From assembly GCA_002786025.1 (NCBI GenBank), contig NHNW01000021.1, forward strand, positions 372,001-436,000: a DNA stretch of 64,000 bases, written 5' to 3'. Position 1 is the first letter of the stretch; every line of letters starts with the position of its first letter. The stretch comes from Zasmidium citrigriseum (taxonomy: Eukaryota > Ascomycota > Dothideomycetes > Mycosphaerellales > Mycosphaerellaceae). The notes below the pieces were generated by a model. It made no database searches. It was not told the origin of the DNA and saw nothing but the letters and a program-made list of their open reading frames with translations. The position numbers and the translations under genes were made by a program. Shown here in pieces: positions 45,854 to 58,755 of the stretch.

Positions 45854-47071
45854 TCAACTAACCTGCAGTGGAAGCGGTGGGCGCTCCTCCTTGTCTTGGG
45901 CCTCGGTGAGGTTGCCGAGGGAGATGTTGCTCGCGGAGGCTTGGAGGCGCTGCTCGTGGTTCCGCTGCATGCGCTTGAGTTCCTGCACGTGCGCCTTTCT
46001 CTTCTCGGTCCACTCAATGGCGTACTTGAAGTGGTCGCAGGTAACGTCTTGGTCGAGCTGGCAAAGTCTCTTGTCGATCATATCTGGCGAGAGGACGACG
46101 CCAGGCTCACGGAGCTCCGAAAAGTTGCGGCGGAGCTGGCGGATGATGCTCGCATGGTCGCAGTTGTTGTAGTCGAGCGTGACCATGGTTCTGTCGTGGT
46201 GGGGGGTCCACACCGCTGGCAGCGGTGGCGTCTGCACTGGACGGGGCAGAGGGGTCTCATCCTCGTCCTCCTCCGTGGACTCCGCCGACGGCGAAGCCTG
46301 CACGAGGTCGACTCTGTCTTGAACTGGTGGACGGTCAGCACGTCCTGGAGCGCGATTGACGTTCATTGGAACGCCTGTCGAGCGAGAGACACCAGCTGGC
46401 AAGGCTGGGAACGGTGGCTGGCGGCCGGCACCGATTGGCATGTAGGTGGCATTCGTTGGCACACGAGTGGCATCGACAGGTGGGCGTCCGGCTCTGGCTG
46501 GCTGGCGAGTGGTATTCGTCGGCATGCGAGCGGCAGACTGTCCTGGGGTCGCGTTGGCTGGCAACTCGATAGCGTGCATTGGAAGACGCGAGATGTAGCC
46601 ACCTGCAGAGAGAGAAGTCACGTGGGTCAGCAACTGGGAGTGAATGAAGTTGGAAGTGCTCTTACCGCGAGTTGGGGTGGCCGGAAAGCTGTCGACTTCG
46701 TTGAGTGGCACCATGCGGATGCCACGGGAAACTGAAGTGGCGGTCATGTTGCCGTAGGAGCTCTGCATCGGCGTGCGAGTAGCGGTCGGGGTGGCAGTTG
46801 GATCGCTAAGATCGCTCTGCTGGACGCGGCGGAGGCCGGTTGGAGGGGTGCCCATGGGTGGCTTCTGCAGCGTTGGCAGCGGTGGGGTGCTGGTGACCTC
46901 AGGGAGGAAGGAGGTGCCGGTTGCGGCGGTGGTGTTGGAATTCTGGGTACGCTGGGTGTTGCTGCGATCCATGAGTGGAATGGAGGTCTGCGTGCTGAAC
47001 GAGTGGTTAAAACCACGACGGCGACCGGTGGTGCGCGGCGTGAAGTGGAAATTGGTCATGCCGGACATCAT
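45854..47071 (-). CDS. Pro/Thr-rich protein of unknown function
   Basis: I do not recognise it. The main frame runs 47071-45854; an intron at 46665-46603 is likely (GTAAGA donor, CTCTCTCTGCAG acceptor), giving about 384 residues. The first three quarters are disordered, with loose repeats of the kind MPTNTTRQPARAGRPPVDATR and VPTNATYMPIGAGRQPP. The last 110 residues look folded and helical (TMVTLDYNNCDHASIIRQL, MIDKRLCQLDQDVTCDHFKY, a charged helix to RNHEQRLQ), and this part is the likely functional domain. The model may end VS at 45854 or, after one more splice, TRP at 45797. The MMSGM start follows a probable 5' UTR intron ending at 47078 (GCTAATTGCAG). Confidence 0.6.
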   Translation of the reverse strand: MMSGMTNFHFTPRTTGRRRGFNHSFSTQTSIPLMDRSNTQRTQNSNTTAATGTSFLPEVTSTPPLPTLQKPPMGTPPTGLRRVQQSDLSDPTATPTATRTPMQSSYGNMTATSVSRGIRMVPLNEVDSFPATPTRGKSTSNFIHSQLLTHVTSLSAGGYISRLPMHAIELPANATPGQSAARMPTNTTRQPARAGRPPVDATRVPTNATYMPIGAGRQPPFPALPAGVSRSTGVPMNVNRAPGRADRPPVQDRVDLVQASPSAESTEEDEDETPLPRPVQTPPLPAVWTPHHDRTMVTLDYNNCDHASIIRQLRRNFSELREPGVVLSPDMIDKRLCQLDQDVTCDHFKYAIEWTEKRKAHVQELKRMQRNHEQRLQASASNISLGNLTEAQDKEERPPLPLQVS

Positions 47072-47792
47072 GGACTACTGCAATTAGCTCAGAAACACTT
47101 CGTGAACGCTGGATACTGACCAACGAGTCTCTGAATGCAAAGCTGGACCGCTGTCGTGAAGGTTGTCGGTGGTGGTGCTGTTGTGGCGAGGTCAGCGGAA
47201 GAGGAAGAAGAAGAGCAGAAGACGAAGGATATCAAACAGGCAGCGAGGTGAGGTGCGGAACTTGCCGGTGAGTGAATGCGATCTTGCGGCACGTCGATGC
47301 CCAGATAGCGATTGATGTCGATACCAAAATGCTTCTTCTTGCGTCCAGTCGAGGTGGGCATCGGACGACGACCGTGGTGGTTGGTGGATGGTGTGGTGCG
47401 GACGATGGCGGTGGTGGAAGATCGGGCGTTTGTCGTCGCTGTCAAGGCAAGCGCGCTCTTGCAAACTCGCCATCGCTAGCGGCTTATTCCAGATCTCATG
47501 AGGAAGGAGCGCTCGATCGCCTCGTCAACGCTTGGGCTGTCAGCACACCACAAACCACTGAACGTCGGATAGGGGGCTGGGCTTGAATCTCTTCGTATTA
47601 GGGTCAACTAGTACACAAGACAGCCCCTATTGCTACAAGTACGGCTTTTATGCACACTCCTCACCCCAGCCGCCTGCGCCGTAGGGCAGCCAAAGAAGAA
47701 CCGTTGCCGGTCGTCCCATTCTTGACCTTCACAGCTAATGCTTTGCGAATGGTCCAAGGGGATCACAGACAAGTCGTGATAGCGAGAGTCTC
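47072..47792. other. Leader/spacer with an upstream open frame
   Basis: A minus-strand frame from the ATG at 47361 to the stop at 47089 encodes 90 residues starting MPTSTGRKKKHFGIDIN. It ends 17 bp before the next gene's ATG and would be cut by the probable leader intron, so I treat it as leader sequence or an upstream ORF, not a gene. Confidence 0.4.
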
Positions 47793-48765
<973 letters not shown>

Positions 48766-49443
48766 GATGGCGGCGTGGTCGCGGAGCTAGGTGCCGGATG
48801 ATCGCGAGGCACCAGCTGTAGGGAAAAGAGGGAGGGAGTCGGGAATGGAAAAGCGGATGGAGTGAAGTGTAGGCTTCTTATTCTTGCAGGAGCTTGGAAC
48901 TGCAGCCAGCCAGCCCAGCTTCCTCGGGCCATCTGAGCCAAGCAAACCCGGCGAGCCGCACTCCACCCACCCGAAGCGACCTCACCTCATCGTTGGCTTT
49001 CACAAATCTTTCATTTCAGTGCATATCCGCACCACCGAGACGCCGCGGACGCGAGCGCGAGGCCGACGGAAGTCCTGGGAGTTGTCTTTTGATGGCGTTT
49101 TCCAGCAAAGGCCTTCGGTCCGATCGCTGGTCTTGATGCTTGCTCCAGTCTGCCATCCGCTCCCACCCGGTCGTAGACGGCTGGCTTTCTTTCGAGGACT
49201 GTTCCACGTATGTCAATGGAAATGTCTGGCTTGACATCGATCTAGGCTTAAAGGTAACGTGCTTCCGGCATGTGATAGTGTGTTCTAGCAACGTGACTTT
49301 CATTCTGTGTTCATTTCACTCTATCATTCATCTTTAGCAAGAGCAAACCAACCGCCAACAATGGAACATGCCCTATATAGTCCAGGCATGCAGCCTCTTC
49401 TACCACATCAGAACGCAGAGCAGGAAGAGGAGTCGAAATCGCG
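48766..49443. promoter_or_regulatory. Divergent spacer between ADK1 and small paralogue A
   Basis: 678 bp holding both promoters. An ATG at 49362 opens a different short frame ahead of the paralogue start. Confidence 0.45.
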
Positions 49444-50001
49444 ATGTCTACACCAAACTTCTCCCAAGCTGCCATCCTTGCCGCAGGCGATCACTTACAG
49501 AACACCTTCAACAGCATGCCCCAAGACATTGTTAACGCCCTCAAACGAGCCGAATTCGTTCAAGACATCGCCGGCATCCGCGCACAAATCATCGGTAAGT
49601 CCCAGCCAAATCCAGCCCCAGATCGTCTCTTTGTTGACAGCGATACCTTAGCGAATGCCACAGCCCTCTACCCAATACTAACCACAAACCGCGAAACCGA
49701 GCCTGCATTGGTACTGATTCCAGAGCTCCTCATCGTCACCACCGGCACCGGCGTCAACATCCAGGCTGCTGTCCTTCAGCAAAGGGCCGGAGCGCTCGGC
49801 GTGATCCCGAGCAATCACACGGTTAACAAGGACGTTCTCATCAAGGGTCCGAACGAAGCGACTACTGGCAAAGCGCTGGAAGGTCTTCTGGATTACACCC
49901 AGAATCTGCTGTCTCTGAAGTGGGGAGAGTACATGAAGGTGCCTTTGGGCCTGGATCCTGTTGATGGTCCGAACGGGGGTGGCCATTATCGGAAGACTTG
50001 A
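49444..50001 (+). CDS. Small paralogous protein A, function unknown
   Basis: Exons 49444-49594 and 49652-50001 give 166 residues. I do not recognise the family. It shares with the next gene a helical start ending DIAG(I/M)R(A/E)QI(I/L), an intron at the same point and phase (one base into the codon after QII or QIL), and the following block ANA-x-x-x-YPIL, a beta-strand region, then NKDVLIKG...ALEGLLDYTQNLL, which matches KKDIFLRG...ALKSLLDKTGQML. There is no clear signal peptide and no cysteine. The intron has no in-frame stop, so a form retaining it would be 19 residues longer. Confidence 0.65.
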   Translation: MSTPNFSQAAILAAGDHLQNTFNSMPQDIVNALKRAEFVQDIAGIRAQIIGKSQPNPAPDRLFVDSDTLANATALYPILTTNRETEPALVLIPELLIVTTGTGVNIQAAVLQQRAGALGVIPSNHTVNKDVLIKGPNEATTGKALEGLLDYTQNLLSLKWGEYMKVPLGLDPVDGPNGGGHYRKT

Positions 50002-50240
50002 TGGTGAGTAGCCGATCAAGAGCTGTGAGTTCAGAAGCGGGAGAATCTCAAGGCAAGAGAATGAAAGCTGCAGTATGTTTGTTGTCCCATACATTTCCTT
50101 GCCAAGTCTCACTTTCACATGCGCCGAAGCGACTAGAATGGCCCGTGCATCGCACCTCCATTTTAGTGCCGCCGCTCCAGCTTCATCACCATCATTTCCG
50201 ACACATAAGCAGAGAATCTGGCACTGATCTCGCACTCGGT

Positions 50241-50782
50241 ATGCACTTTGCGACTCTGCTTGTCGGGGCGTTATTGACAATACAGCAGGCATCACAACCG
50301 GCAAATATGAGCGCCTACACAAACGACCTGCTCGAGCAGCTGAACGCTGGCATCGACAAGCTCACGGCTCTCGTGGAGAAGATCTCCGCGCCGCCCAAGA
50401 ATGTCAAAGACGTCCCGCCCAAGCAGGAGATGGACATCGCGGGCATGCGCGAGCAGATCTTGGGTAAGTCCAGCACGCCATCTCCTGATACCGACAAATG
50501 ACTAACCCGACAACCTTATCAGCCAACGCACGAGTTATCTACCCAATTCTCGCAGGGAACCCATTCTGGATCTTCGTCGTCAAGCCGGAATTCGACCTCG
50601 TCACAATCAACGAGCCCAACGGCGTCCATGCCAGGGTCCTGCAGTCCGCATCATCTGGTCCCGGAGGCCTGACAATCAAGAAGGATATCTTCCTCCGCGG
50701 TGATGTGGCGCAGTCTGTGGAGGGTGCTCTGAAGAGCTTGCTCGATAAGACGGGGCAGATGCTTTACGTTCCGGGGACATAG
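50241..50782 (+). CDS. Small paralogous protein B with likely signal peptide, function unknown
   Basis: Exons 50241-50463 and 50523-50782 give 160 residues. From the ATG at 50241 the first 21 residues (MHFATLLVGALLTIQQASQP start) look like a secretion signal, but the frame is open far upstream, and the ATG at 50308 (MSAYTNDLLEQLN) would give a cytosolic form like paralogue A. The body aligns with gene A as described there and keeps the same intron position; here the intron does contain an in-frame stop and must be spliced. No cysteines. It is a tandem duplicate, 239 bp downstream of A. Confidence 0.6.
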
Positions 50783-51707
50783 AATGGCGAAGCTTGTGGT
50801 GGGGCGATTTGAAAAGCCTGACTGCGGCTATTGAGGGCTTGGAAAAGACAGATGGGGACCACATTATGGATATGGCTATGTGACTCAGCGAAAGCAGCAT
50901 GAGATTGAAAGCGGGCTTGTCACAATGGCGTCTGGAACGGTTCCACTACCTGAGCTGTGGCTGCAAGATGATAGCACATAGTGGAAGGAACCGTTGCTGA
51001 AGTCTCCAGATCCCCAGTCAGCAGAATGCCGGAGAATGTAAAGCTTTGGGTATCCCTTCCTTTGCCCTCATCAGCAGCGTAGTGGAAACAAGTCAAGTTA
51101 CCCAAATCCTCATTTCAACAAATGTTCATACAAATTTTTCACATACCACATACCACATACATCCAGATAACAACAACAACAATAAACATCCGGGTATCAT
51201 TATACTCATGCTCATACCCCCACATCCCACGCCCATTCCCATAAAAACAACCCAACATTCCTCAGATCAGATTTCCCCTTGCACCAAAACTCCATTCCCT
51301 GTACTACCCATCCCATTCCCGAGCAAATTCTTCTTTCCAAATCATAGTGTCGTTAAAATTCCATACAATCAGAAGATAAAAGCAATGTAACTCCTTGCCG
51401 CCGCCATATTAAGATCCCTTCGTAACACAAAGCCGAGAAGATAGTTCGTTTTCCAGTGTACCCATATACTTTCCCTATAATTCCGTTATCGTGGTTCCCA
51501 TACTCCTTGAATGGGTTTGTTGGTGTCATTTCACTGTACGCCGAAGAACGCAACGCAGAACGAATCGCCGTCTCGGTCGTCGGCGTCGCCAATGAAGATC
51601 AAAGTCCTATGCAAGCCCGTCATCGCATCACAATGTAAGGTGTAGGCTGTAGGCTGCTGTATTGTGCGCCGTGAGGGAATGTTTCAAGAATTCACGCCGG
51701 CGGTTAG
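50783..51707. other. Convergent 3' spacer, A-rich
   Basis: 925 bp between paralogue B and the Pumilio gene. It is A/C-rich with a short AAC triplet run near 51167-51185. Probably long 3' UTRs; Pumilio transcripts often have them. Confidence 0.45.
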
Positions 51708-54700
51708 TCACCGCTGAATCGCAGCATCCGCCGACTGCTCGCTGCCCTTTCTGCTAATGACAGTGGCACCTTCAACGGCATCGCCGTTGACACTGGGTAT
51801 ACCGGAGCTCTGCAGGCTTTGCGTGTCGGCAGTGAGTGGTGGCGGCGTGGTCGCCGCAGAGTTGTAGTTGCTCGCAAACGGCGGCGTAGGTAGTGGCAGT
51901 TGAAAGCCGTTGCGGTTGAAGGCCGCGCCGTTTGGTGTGCCGCCGTTGCGGAAAGAAGAATCGAAGCGATGCATTTTCTTGTCGATCGAAAGAACCTGCT
52001 TGCCGCATCCAGTGCGCTTGGCCTGCACCATGGCGGGTTGAAGTAGTTCCAAGAAGTAAAAATAGTCGTCAGGGCAAAGTGTTTCGAGGAGTTTCTCTGG
52101 TGAAAGTATTAGCAAGGAGAATGTTTGCAGTACTCTGGCGAGGCACTTACGAATGACATAGTTGCCAAAGTTGTCCTTGATCAAACCGACCAGCACACCT
52201 TCGCCTTCAGTCCGTCTTTGGTTAGCTTGGGCGAGAGTGTAGACAACACCTCGCCGCCAGAGATCGTCTGCCTTCTCCAAGCACTTCTCGACAACGTTGC
52301 TGGCAAACTTGTGCTTGCTGTAGCCTTCAAGGCCACGGCCGACGATTCCCAACACTCGCTGCTTTGGTTCACCATCGTCATGAGACACGATGTGCTGCAC
52401 AACGTAGTTGCCGAACTGGTCAGAGATCATGGTTTGAAGACCCTCCATGAGCTCAGACATGATCATCGCCTTTGATGGCAGATCGCATTTCTCCAGACAG
52501 CGTTGAATGACACGGCATCCATATGGATGAATGCTGAGATGCTGCACCTGACCCTGGAAGGCCGCAATGATGAAGCCGATGTTGTTCGACGGGCATCGCT
52601 CGATGGCTTTCTGGATGACGTGGTTGCCATTTTGATCCTTGACACACTTCAACACGTGGCCCTCGAGCTCGCCAATGAGCAACGCCTGCTGATCGACAAG
52701 AACATGATCGAGCGCCTTCTGTACAACTCTGCAGCCATACATCTGGAGACTGAGCTGCAAGACCTGTCCCCTCATCTTGTTGGCGAGGATCTTCTTGTGA
52801 GTTTGGTCGCCATGCTCGAAGAACTTCTGGATAACATAATTGCCGAACACATCAGTCATCAAAGGAATGGCGTTGGGTTCGATCTCTCGAAACACTCGCT
52901 CCTTTTCATCCGAATTGGCAGTCTCGAGTTTGGTTTGAATGAAGCGCGAGCCATGTTGGTCGCCACTGAACTCGGCAATGTGGTCGTAAATGTCTCGCAA
53001 TTCGTAACGTTTCGTCTTCGTGTTGGATTTGAACTCGTACATCAAGGCGCTCTGCACACCATCTGTAACAGGGGCGTCTCGTGCAGCCTGCGCAACGTCC
53101 ATACCATGAACTCCCAGTGGCACCAGTCCCATGTATGGCGACGCCGGATTGAATTGAATCGCGTTCGGAATCGCATAAGGATTGTACATGGCCGCATATG
53201 GGTTACGGAGTTGGGCCGCCATGAGTTGCTGCATACATGGGTCAAGGTATGCTTGTTGATCTGGCACACCCGGCGAGCGCCGACTCATCGCAAGCGACGG
53301 ATTAGGAAAGTTCTGCCATTCGGATGTTTTCGGATTGCCTGGGCCTTCGTAGGGACGCGCAGAGCCTCCATTGCTTCCAGTGTAAGGCTGACCTGGTCTG
53401 AACTCGTAGGTGTTGCCTGATCGCAAGTATCGTTCAGCGAAAGATGGACCAGAGTACCCAGAGTAAATGTTTGGTGACTGTGATGGAGCGTAATCATCCA
53501 GGCCAAGATAGTTCATGTTGGCACGCTCGACTTCCTCAATGTCCTCGGAACGATCGAACGGACCCTGAGAAGACTGCAAATGCGAACGGCTTGTTGAAGA
53601 TGCCGTGGATCTTGAGTAGCCATTCTTGAAGGAAGAGGACTTGTATGAAGTGCTTGGCCGACTGTCGCCATTCAGAGTCAGCTGGCCGAATTGGGCTGCC
53701 ATCTGGTCGTGATTTGCGTTGAGGTAGTTGTTGTATGCACCATTCCTGGACGAGATGGACGGCGCACGTGAGCTGTTAGGGGTGGGCTGTTGCGACGAAC
53801 GTGAGTAGTCTGGGCGCGTAAAAACTGGGGCATCTTCAGCATGTCGAGATGGTGGTACACTGCCATCGCGCGAAGTTGGCATGCTAGCTGTGCGGCTGAA
53901 TGGAAATGGAAACTGAGGCCGTCGCTCGTCAGTTGGCGAAGGTGTGTTGCCAGCTGTTGCAGAATAATCTGCCCATGAACCACCAATGGCGGAGTCCGGC
54001 TTCCTCTGAGTAGGGTCGCTTTGCCGGTCAAACTTCGTGTAAACGTTGAACGGCGGCTGTTCGCTGTAACGTCCTGATAAACTGCCGGAGAATGCCGAGC
54101 TCACGCTATGTCGTGGTTGTGCTGAAGCAGTGGTATTCAAGTTGATGGTAGGTGGTCGCGTGGTAAATGCTGAAAGGCTGTGGTTCGAGCCAGAGAGCGT
54201 TTGCGACAGTCCAGCATTGCTGATGCTTCTCTGCTGTGGAAGAGTGTTCTCTACGTAGCGACCGTTCGTTACGCCGCGTCCAGAGGCAGCGTTACGTTTT
54301 GACGCCCATGAATTCCCCTCTGAGACGGATGAATCGACCAGTGAGCCTGAACCCTTCTTGCCTTCGATATCTTCTGGAAGAGTCGCCGATGGCAGGGAAG
54401 TCATGTCACGCGACATGGAGCTCTCTCGCACGCCAGTGGTGGGAGTCAAGCCACCGGTTATCCCACCGCTCCAGATGCTGCTGGAGCCCCATGCGTTGCT
54501 CTTTCCTTGAAACGAAGTGTTGAGGGAGCCGTTCATGTTCTTGCTGTCTGAGACGTTGTTGGTTGACATTGGGTTAAATGACCGTGACTGTCCACATTCG
54601 TCAGCCTCACTATTCACAGATCCAACCGTGCGCAACGATAGGTTGTCCAAAGAGCCACGTACGTTGTTGGGGAAAGCCATCTTTTGGGCGGTGCTCGTTG

Positions 54701-54713
54701 CACCATGAGACAT
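51708..54713 (-). CDS. Pumilio/PUF RNA-binding protein
   Basis: PUF proteins bind UGUA-type elements in mRNA 3' UTRs and control decay or translation. Exons 54713-52151 and 52096-51708 give 983 residues. The N-terminal 550 residues are disordered, Ser/Asn/Thr-rich. The C-terminal PUF domain has eight repeats, e.g. [100 protein letters not shown] and [14 protein letters not shown]. The last repeat is restored only when the 54 bp intron is removed (VI|QKLLE); with it retained the frame stays open but the repeat is spoiled. The base-contacting pairs (S-R-Q, N-Y-Q, C-R-Q, N-H-Q, S-N-E) match Puf3-like proteins, which regulate mRNAs for mitochondrial proteins in yeast; that target set is an inference. 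Confidence 0.95.
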   Translation of the reverse strand: MSHGATSTAQKMAFPNNVRGSLDNLSLRTVGSVNSEADECGQSRSFNPMSTNNVSDSKNMNGSLNTSFQGKSNAWGSSSIWSGGITGGLTPTTGVRESSMSRDMTSLPSATLPEDIEGKKGSGSLVDSSVSEGNSWASKRNAASGRGVTNGRYVENTLPQQRSISNAGLSQTLSGSNHSLSAFTTRPPTINLNTTASAQPRHSVSSAFSGSLSGRYSEQPPFNVYTKFDRQSDPTQRKPDSAIGGSWADYSATAGNTPSPTDERRPQFPFPFSRTASMPTSRDGSVPPSRHAEDAPVFTRPDYSRSSQQPTPNSSRAPSISSRNGAYNNYLNANHDQMAAQFGQLTLNGDSRPSTSYKSSSFKNGYSRSTASSTSRSHLQSSQGPFDRSEDIEEVERANMNYLGLDDYAPSQSPNIYSGYSGPSFAERYLRSGNTYEFRPGQPYTGSNGGSARPYEGPGNPKTSEWQNFPNPSLAMSRRSPGVPDQQAYLDPCMQQLMAAQLRNPYAAMYNPYAIPNAIQFNPASPYMGLVPLGVHGMDVAQAARDAPVTDGVQSALMYEFKSNTKTKRYELRDIYDHIAEFSGDQHGSRFIQTKLETANSDEKERVFREIEPNAIPLMTDVFGNYVIQKFFEHGDQTHKKILANKMRGQVLQLSLQMYGCRVVQKALDHVLVDQQALLIGELEGHVLKCVKDQNGNHVIQKAIERCPSNNIGFIIAAFQGQVQHLSIHPYGCRVIQRCLEKCDLPSKAMIMSELMEGLQTMISDQFGNYVVQHIVSHDDGEPKQRVLGIVGRGLEGYSKHKFASNVVEKCLEKADDLWRRGVVYTLAQANQRRTEGEGVLVGLIKDNFGNYVIRKCLARVLQTFSLLILSPEKLLETLCPDDYFYFLELLQPAMVQAKRTGCGKQVLSIDKKMHRFDSSFRNGGTPNGAAFNRNGFQLPLPTPPFASNYNSAATTPPPLTADTQSLQSSGIPSVNGDAVEGATVISRKGSEQSADAAIQR

Positions 54714-57700
54714 TATACAAAGGCGTATGTATTCGAAGGAAGATTACTGTATAGGTCGAAGTCGTGACAAGTCGTGAGGGCCGTAGTCTACAAGCAGGCC
54801 GCGAATGGGAGAGCGATGACGGGACGGGCAGCGGGTCCAGAGGAGTACTTGAGGCCTGTCAGCATGACACAAGGCAGGCAGGCACCAGGCGACGAACAGC
54901 AGCAGAGGCCGGCCGGTGGAGACGGAGGCTGAGGAGGTGCAACAGCGACTGTACGCAGTTGGCGGCGTCGGGGAGCGGTGCGGCGCGCGGACGAGGGTCG
55001 AGCATGTACTGAGGTAGCGGACGGGACTGGACTGTACAGACTGCGGTGACGGGCTGGACGGGCGCTGAGCGATGATGGAGCAGACAGACAGGGCGGCCAG
55101 CGGCTTTCAATCAGGGCCAGGCACCTGCTGCCAGGGAGGGCGATATGTGCGCTGGGGGACAAGTACAGCGGTATGTGCAAAGGAGCCTCTGCAGGGCTGA
55201 TCCCTCTCGCGGCAGAAAGCGTAATGATTTCTAGGACGAAGGTGAGGCAGACGCTGCTCCTGCGCGGGCGAGGCGGCGAGGGTCGTGGTACTTCGCGCCG
55301 GCAGAGGGCATCGAAGGAGGCATTCAGCGGGCGCCGTCGCTATGTGGGTGCGCGTGTGTTGTGCGGGCACGAAGCAAGGGCGGCGAGCGATATGAGCGGA
55401 ATGTGGTGTTTCGAGACGAAGGCCGGTAAGGCGCTGATAAACGGACCCAAGATCTGAACAGACGGGCAAGGAGGAGAAGACAACAGCTGCGAGGTGCTCC
55501 CAGAGCACAGCAAGCAGCGCGGAGCAGGAGGGCGAAATAAAACACTGCACTACACTGACGACGACAACCGACAACCTCATACGAATGAATGTACGCACAG
55601 GCTGTCGAGCGTTGCAACTTTCAACGGCCGCGCTAGCGAGAAGGTTCGCCCCGTCCGTACTGTGGCCAACGGCGTTGGCGTTGGCGACGAGGACAACGAC
55701 GCATCTTCTGCTCATCCTGCTCTCCTCCTCTACCAACGTTGAACCCCTACTACTTGCTCCTCCCATCGTCGTGTGCCACCACCTCCTCCATCCCTCTGCC
55801 TGCACGACTCGCCCGACGCCCGTGTGCTCCAGCAGTCTCCAGAGAAAATGGCCCCTCAGCGCGCGCTGGCACTGCCACCTCATCACCATCCGCAGAACTC
55901 ATCGCTGACCGCTCTTCCGTCCCGCTGAGACACTCGTTTCAGCAGCCACTGATCAGGGAGCGATTGCCCATCGGCGACAAGCTCGCCAGCAGCAGACCAA
56001 CCCGACTCCGCCAGCGTCGCACAGCAGTGCTCGGCGCAGATATTCGGCCTGATCGCCCCGGATTTGCAAGGGCCAGTCCTGTGGCCCGCGACGGCGACGC
56101 TGCTGCAAATCATCCCGAACCGCAGGTAGCGGCGTGGGATTGGTGATCTAGCCCGAACTATCCTGAGTCTCAGTCGCAGCGCTGAATCGTTATACTGTGT
56201 ATGGTGACACCTAGCGGCCACGTACCGCAAACCCTCAGCCATGTCCGTACAATCAGGCAAAGCCGATTTCGCCTTGTTTGCTGCTGCCCTGCACCGGTGA
56301 ATGCACGTCAAGCCTGTTTCGACCTCCACCACCAAAAGATCCGATGCACCCACCCGACGTGCAGCCCAACAGCCACCCGCTCATTTCCAACCTGCTGGGA
56401 AGCTCGACGCCACGCAGGAGCAGGAAGCTGTGCTTGGCTGTTTCGGATGCCGCATATGTCCATCGCATCTACATGACAAGTCAGGCGTCTATCAAGGGCT
56501 GCGCTTCCCGACTCGCAAGTCTGAATGCCGGCAACCTTCTGCTCTTGACATCCATCAGCGAGTCGCGCAGTTATAATACGCGGGGACAGCGACGAACGAC
56601 AACGGGGCCAGCGTTGTGCACGACCATATCGCGCACGCTCTTATATGCGCTTTATACCTCAATGGAGATGAATCGACTTCACCTCCTGAAGCCCTACATG
56701 TGGCATTGAGGTTACGTTCCCATTTTAGGCCATTAAGATTCTTCCGTGCTATCCGGACAGAAAGCCTCACGGCCTTTTCGGACCACCCGTGTCGCATGGG
56801 AAACTTTCGACCCTCACGAGGTACGTTGAGTTCTATCAAAGGGTCACTGCCATCCACTCCCGTAGCTTCGACCAGCTACCTCGTGGAGTCATGTAGCAAC
56901 AGAATCGACCGTGCATGAGGACTTACCGACGGTATGGTTGCCTCGCTTCCTGATGCGACGGTGGTGTTGAAACGACCGACGATGCCTCAAAGATGAGTCC
57001 CTGGGAGACCATCCTCTTTCTTGAACAGATTCATCCTCATCCAGGTCGAACTTCAACACCACCTGGTCTCACCAGCAAGCCCGAGCATTGATGTCCTCGA
57101 ATGGCGATCATTACCAACACAATGAGCAGACGCCGGTAATGTCCACGTGTTGATCGCATGGCCTTTAACCTTCACAGGTGCTGTGCCGTCGCTGACATGA
57201 TTTCATGCTTTTTCCCAATGGCCCGTTGACTAACCATCTGATAATATCCAAGGCCTCACCGACATCGATCGAGGAAAGATTGCCATTCGATGGAAGGTAG
57301 AAGAGGTGGTCAGCATTGCGAACCAGTCGGCTGATGGAGACACGTTCTCAAGGGAATAAGCTCGGTCCTATACCAGTTCCTGGCCTGAACATGAACCGTC
57401 TGTTGACGCGGCAAGCCGACGGTAGATAGTCAATCTCTCAGAATGATGCTCAGCTCTTGATTTTGGTTTCTTTGTCACCGCCGTTGTGGAGATGTGAGAG
57501 ACGCCAATGGATTCGAGGGAGTGAGCATCGATCCTGCCAGAGCCATTGGCGACTCGAGCTGCTTGTGGCGGAGCACATTCAAAAGAGTACAGCCCGTCCC
57601 CAAAACGTCTCTTTCTGTACTTGACTCACAAACAAAAGTGCGAGTTTTCCCCTTCAGTAGCATTGGAGTGATGGCTCATTCTGATAAACGCCTCTAGCCT

Positions 57701-57891
57701 CTGTGACTCAGCTCGACGCCACAGCCCCAAAAGCCCCGCGCCAAAATTGATGTGACGTGCCTCTTCAAAAAGCGTGCTCAAACCAACCACCACCGAACAA
57801 CCAAACACAACACCCTCTTTCGCCTGCGCCAATCGCGACATTGGAGCCTTTACAGACAACCAGCAACACCACAACCACAGCAAGCTCCATC
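54714..57891. other. 3.2 kb gene-poor region upstream of PUF and eIF6 genes
   Basis: Divergent promoter space. Overlapping open frames occur on both strands in the GC-rich part (for example minus 55889-55107, 260 codons; plus 55739-56146), with Arg/Pro/His-rich products unlike known proteins. I read the part next to 54714 as a long PUF leader. Nothing is recognised between 56150 and 57891 apart from the eIF6 promoter. Confidence 0.45.
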
Positions 57892-58755
57892 ATGGCGGTC
57901 CGCGCAGCTTTTGAGAACAGCAACGAGTCCGTCTCTTCCCCTCCTCGAGGCCATGTGATGAATCAACCTGCGCGGTGCTGACCAAGATCCCAGAGTCGGT
58001 GTCTTTTCCACCCTCACCAACTCCTACGCCCTCGTCGCCGTCGGCGCGTCAGAGAACTTCTACAGGTACGAACACCTCCATACCCCTCCAATCCTTCACC
58101 CAGCAGCTGATAAGTCCCCAGCGTCTTCGAAGCCGAACTCCAAGACGTAATCCCCATCTGCCACTGCACAATCGCCGGAACGCGCATAGTAGGCCGCCTC
58201 ACCGCAGGAAACAAGAAAGGCCTCCTCGTCCCCACCTCCACAACCGACCAAGAACTGCAACACCTGCGCAACAGCATCCCCGACAGCGTAAAAATCCAAC
58301 GCATAGAAGAGCGGCTCTCCGCGCTCGGAAACGTCATCTGCGCCAACGACCACGTCGCCCTCGTGCACCCGGACCTCGAGCGCGAGACCGAAGAGATCAT
58401 AGCCGATGTCTTGGGAGTGGAGGTTTTCAGACAGACGATTGCGGATAATGTGCTCACGGGGAGTTATATGGCGCTGAGTAATCAGGGGGGCATTGTGCAT
58501 CCGAAGACGAGTATTCAGGATCAGGATGAGTTGAGCAGTTTGTTGCAGGTGCCGCTTGTGGCGGGGAGTGTGAATCGGGGGTCTCCGGTTGTGGGTGCCG
58601 GTATGGTGGTCAATGACTGGATGGCGGTTACGGGTCTGGATACCACGGCGACGGAGCTGAGTGTTGTTGAGAGCGTGTTCAAGTTGGGCGAGGGCATGGG
58701 TCCTGGCACTATCAACACGACCAACAAGGAGACCATGGTCGAGTCATTCTACTAG
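57892..58755 (+). CDS. TIF6: Translation initiation factor eIF6
   Basis: eIF6 binds the 60S subunit, is needed for its assembly, and keeps it from joining 40S too early. Exons 57892-57926, 57994-58065 and 58122-58755 give 246 residues, the family length. The sequence is highly conserved: [120 protein letters not shown]. Intron 1 has a weak donor (GTCCGT) but must be removed to join NSNE to VGVF. The intact beta-alpha propeller repeats leave no doubt. Confidence 0.97.

Noticed and set aside
55107..55889. 260-codon minus-strand frame upstream of the PUF gene
   Set aside because: Repetitive Arg/His/Pro content, competing frames on the other strand, and no likeness to known proteins.
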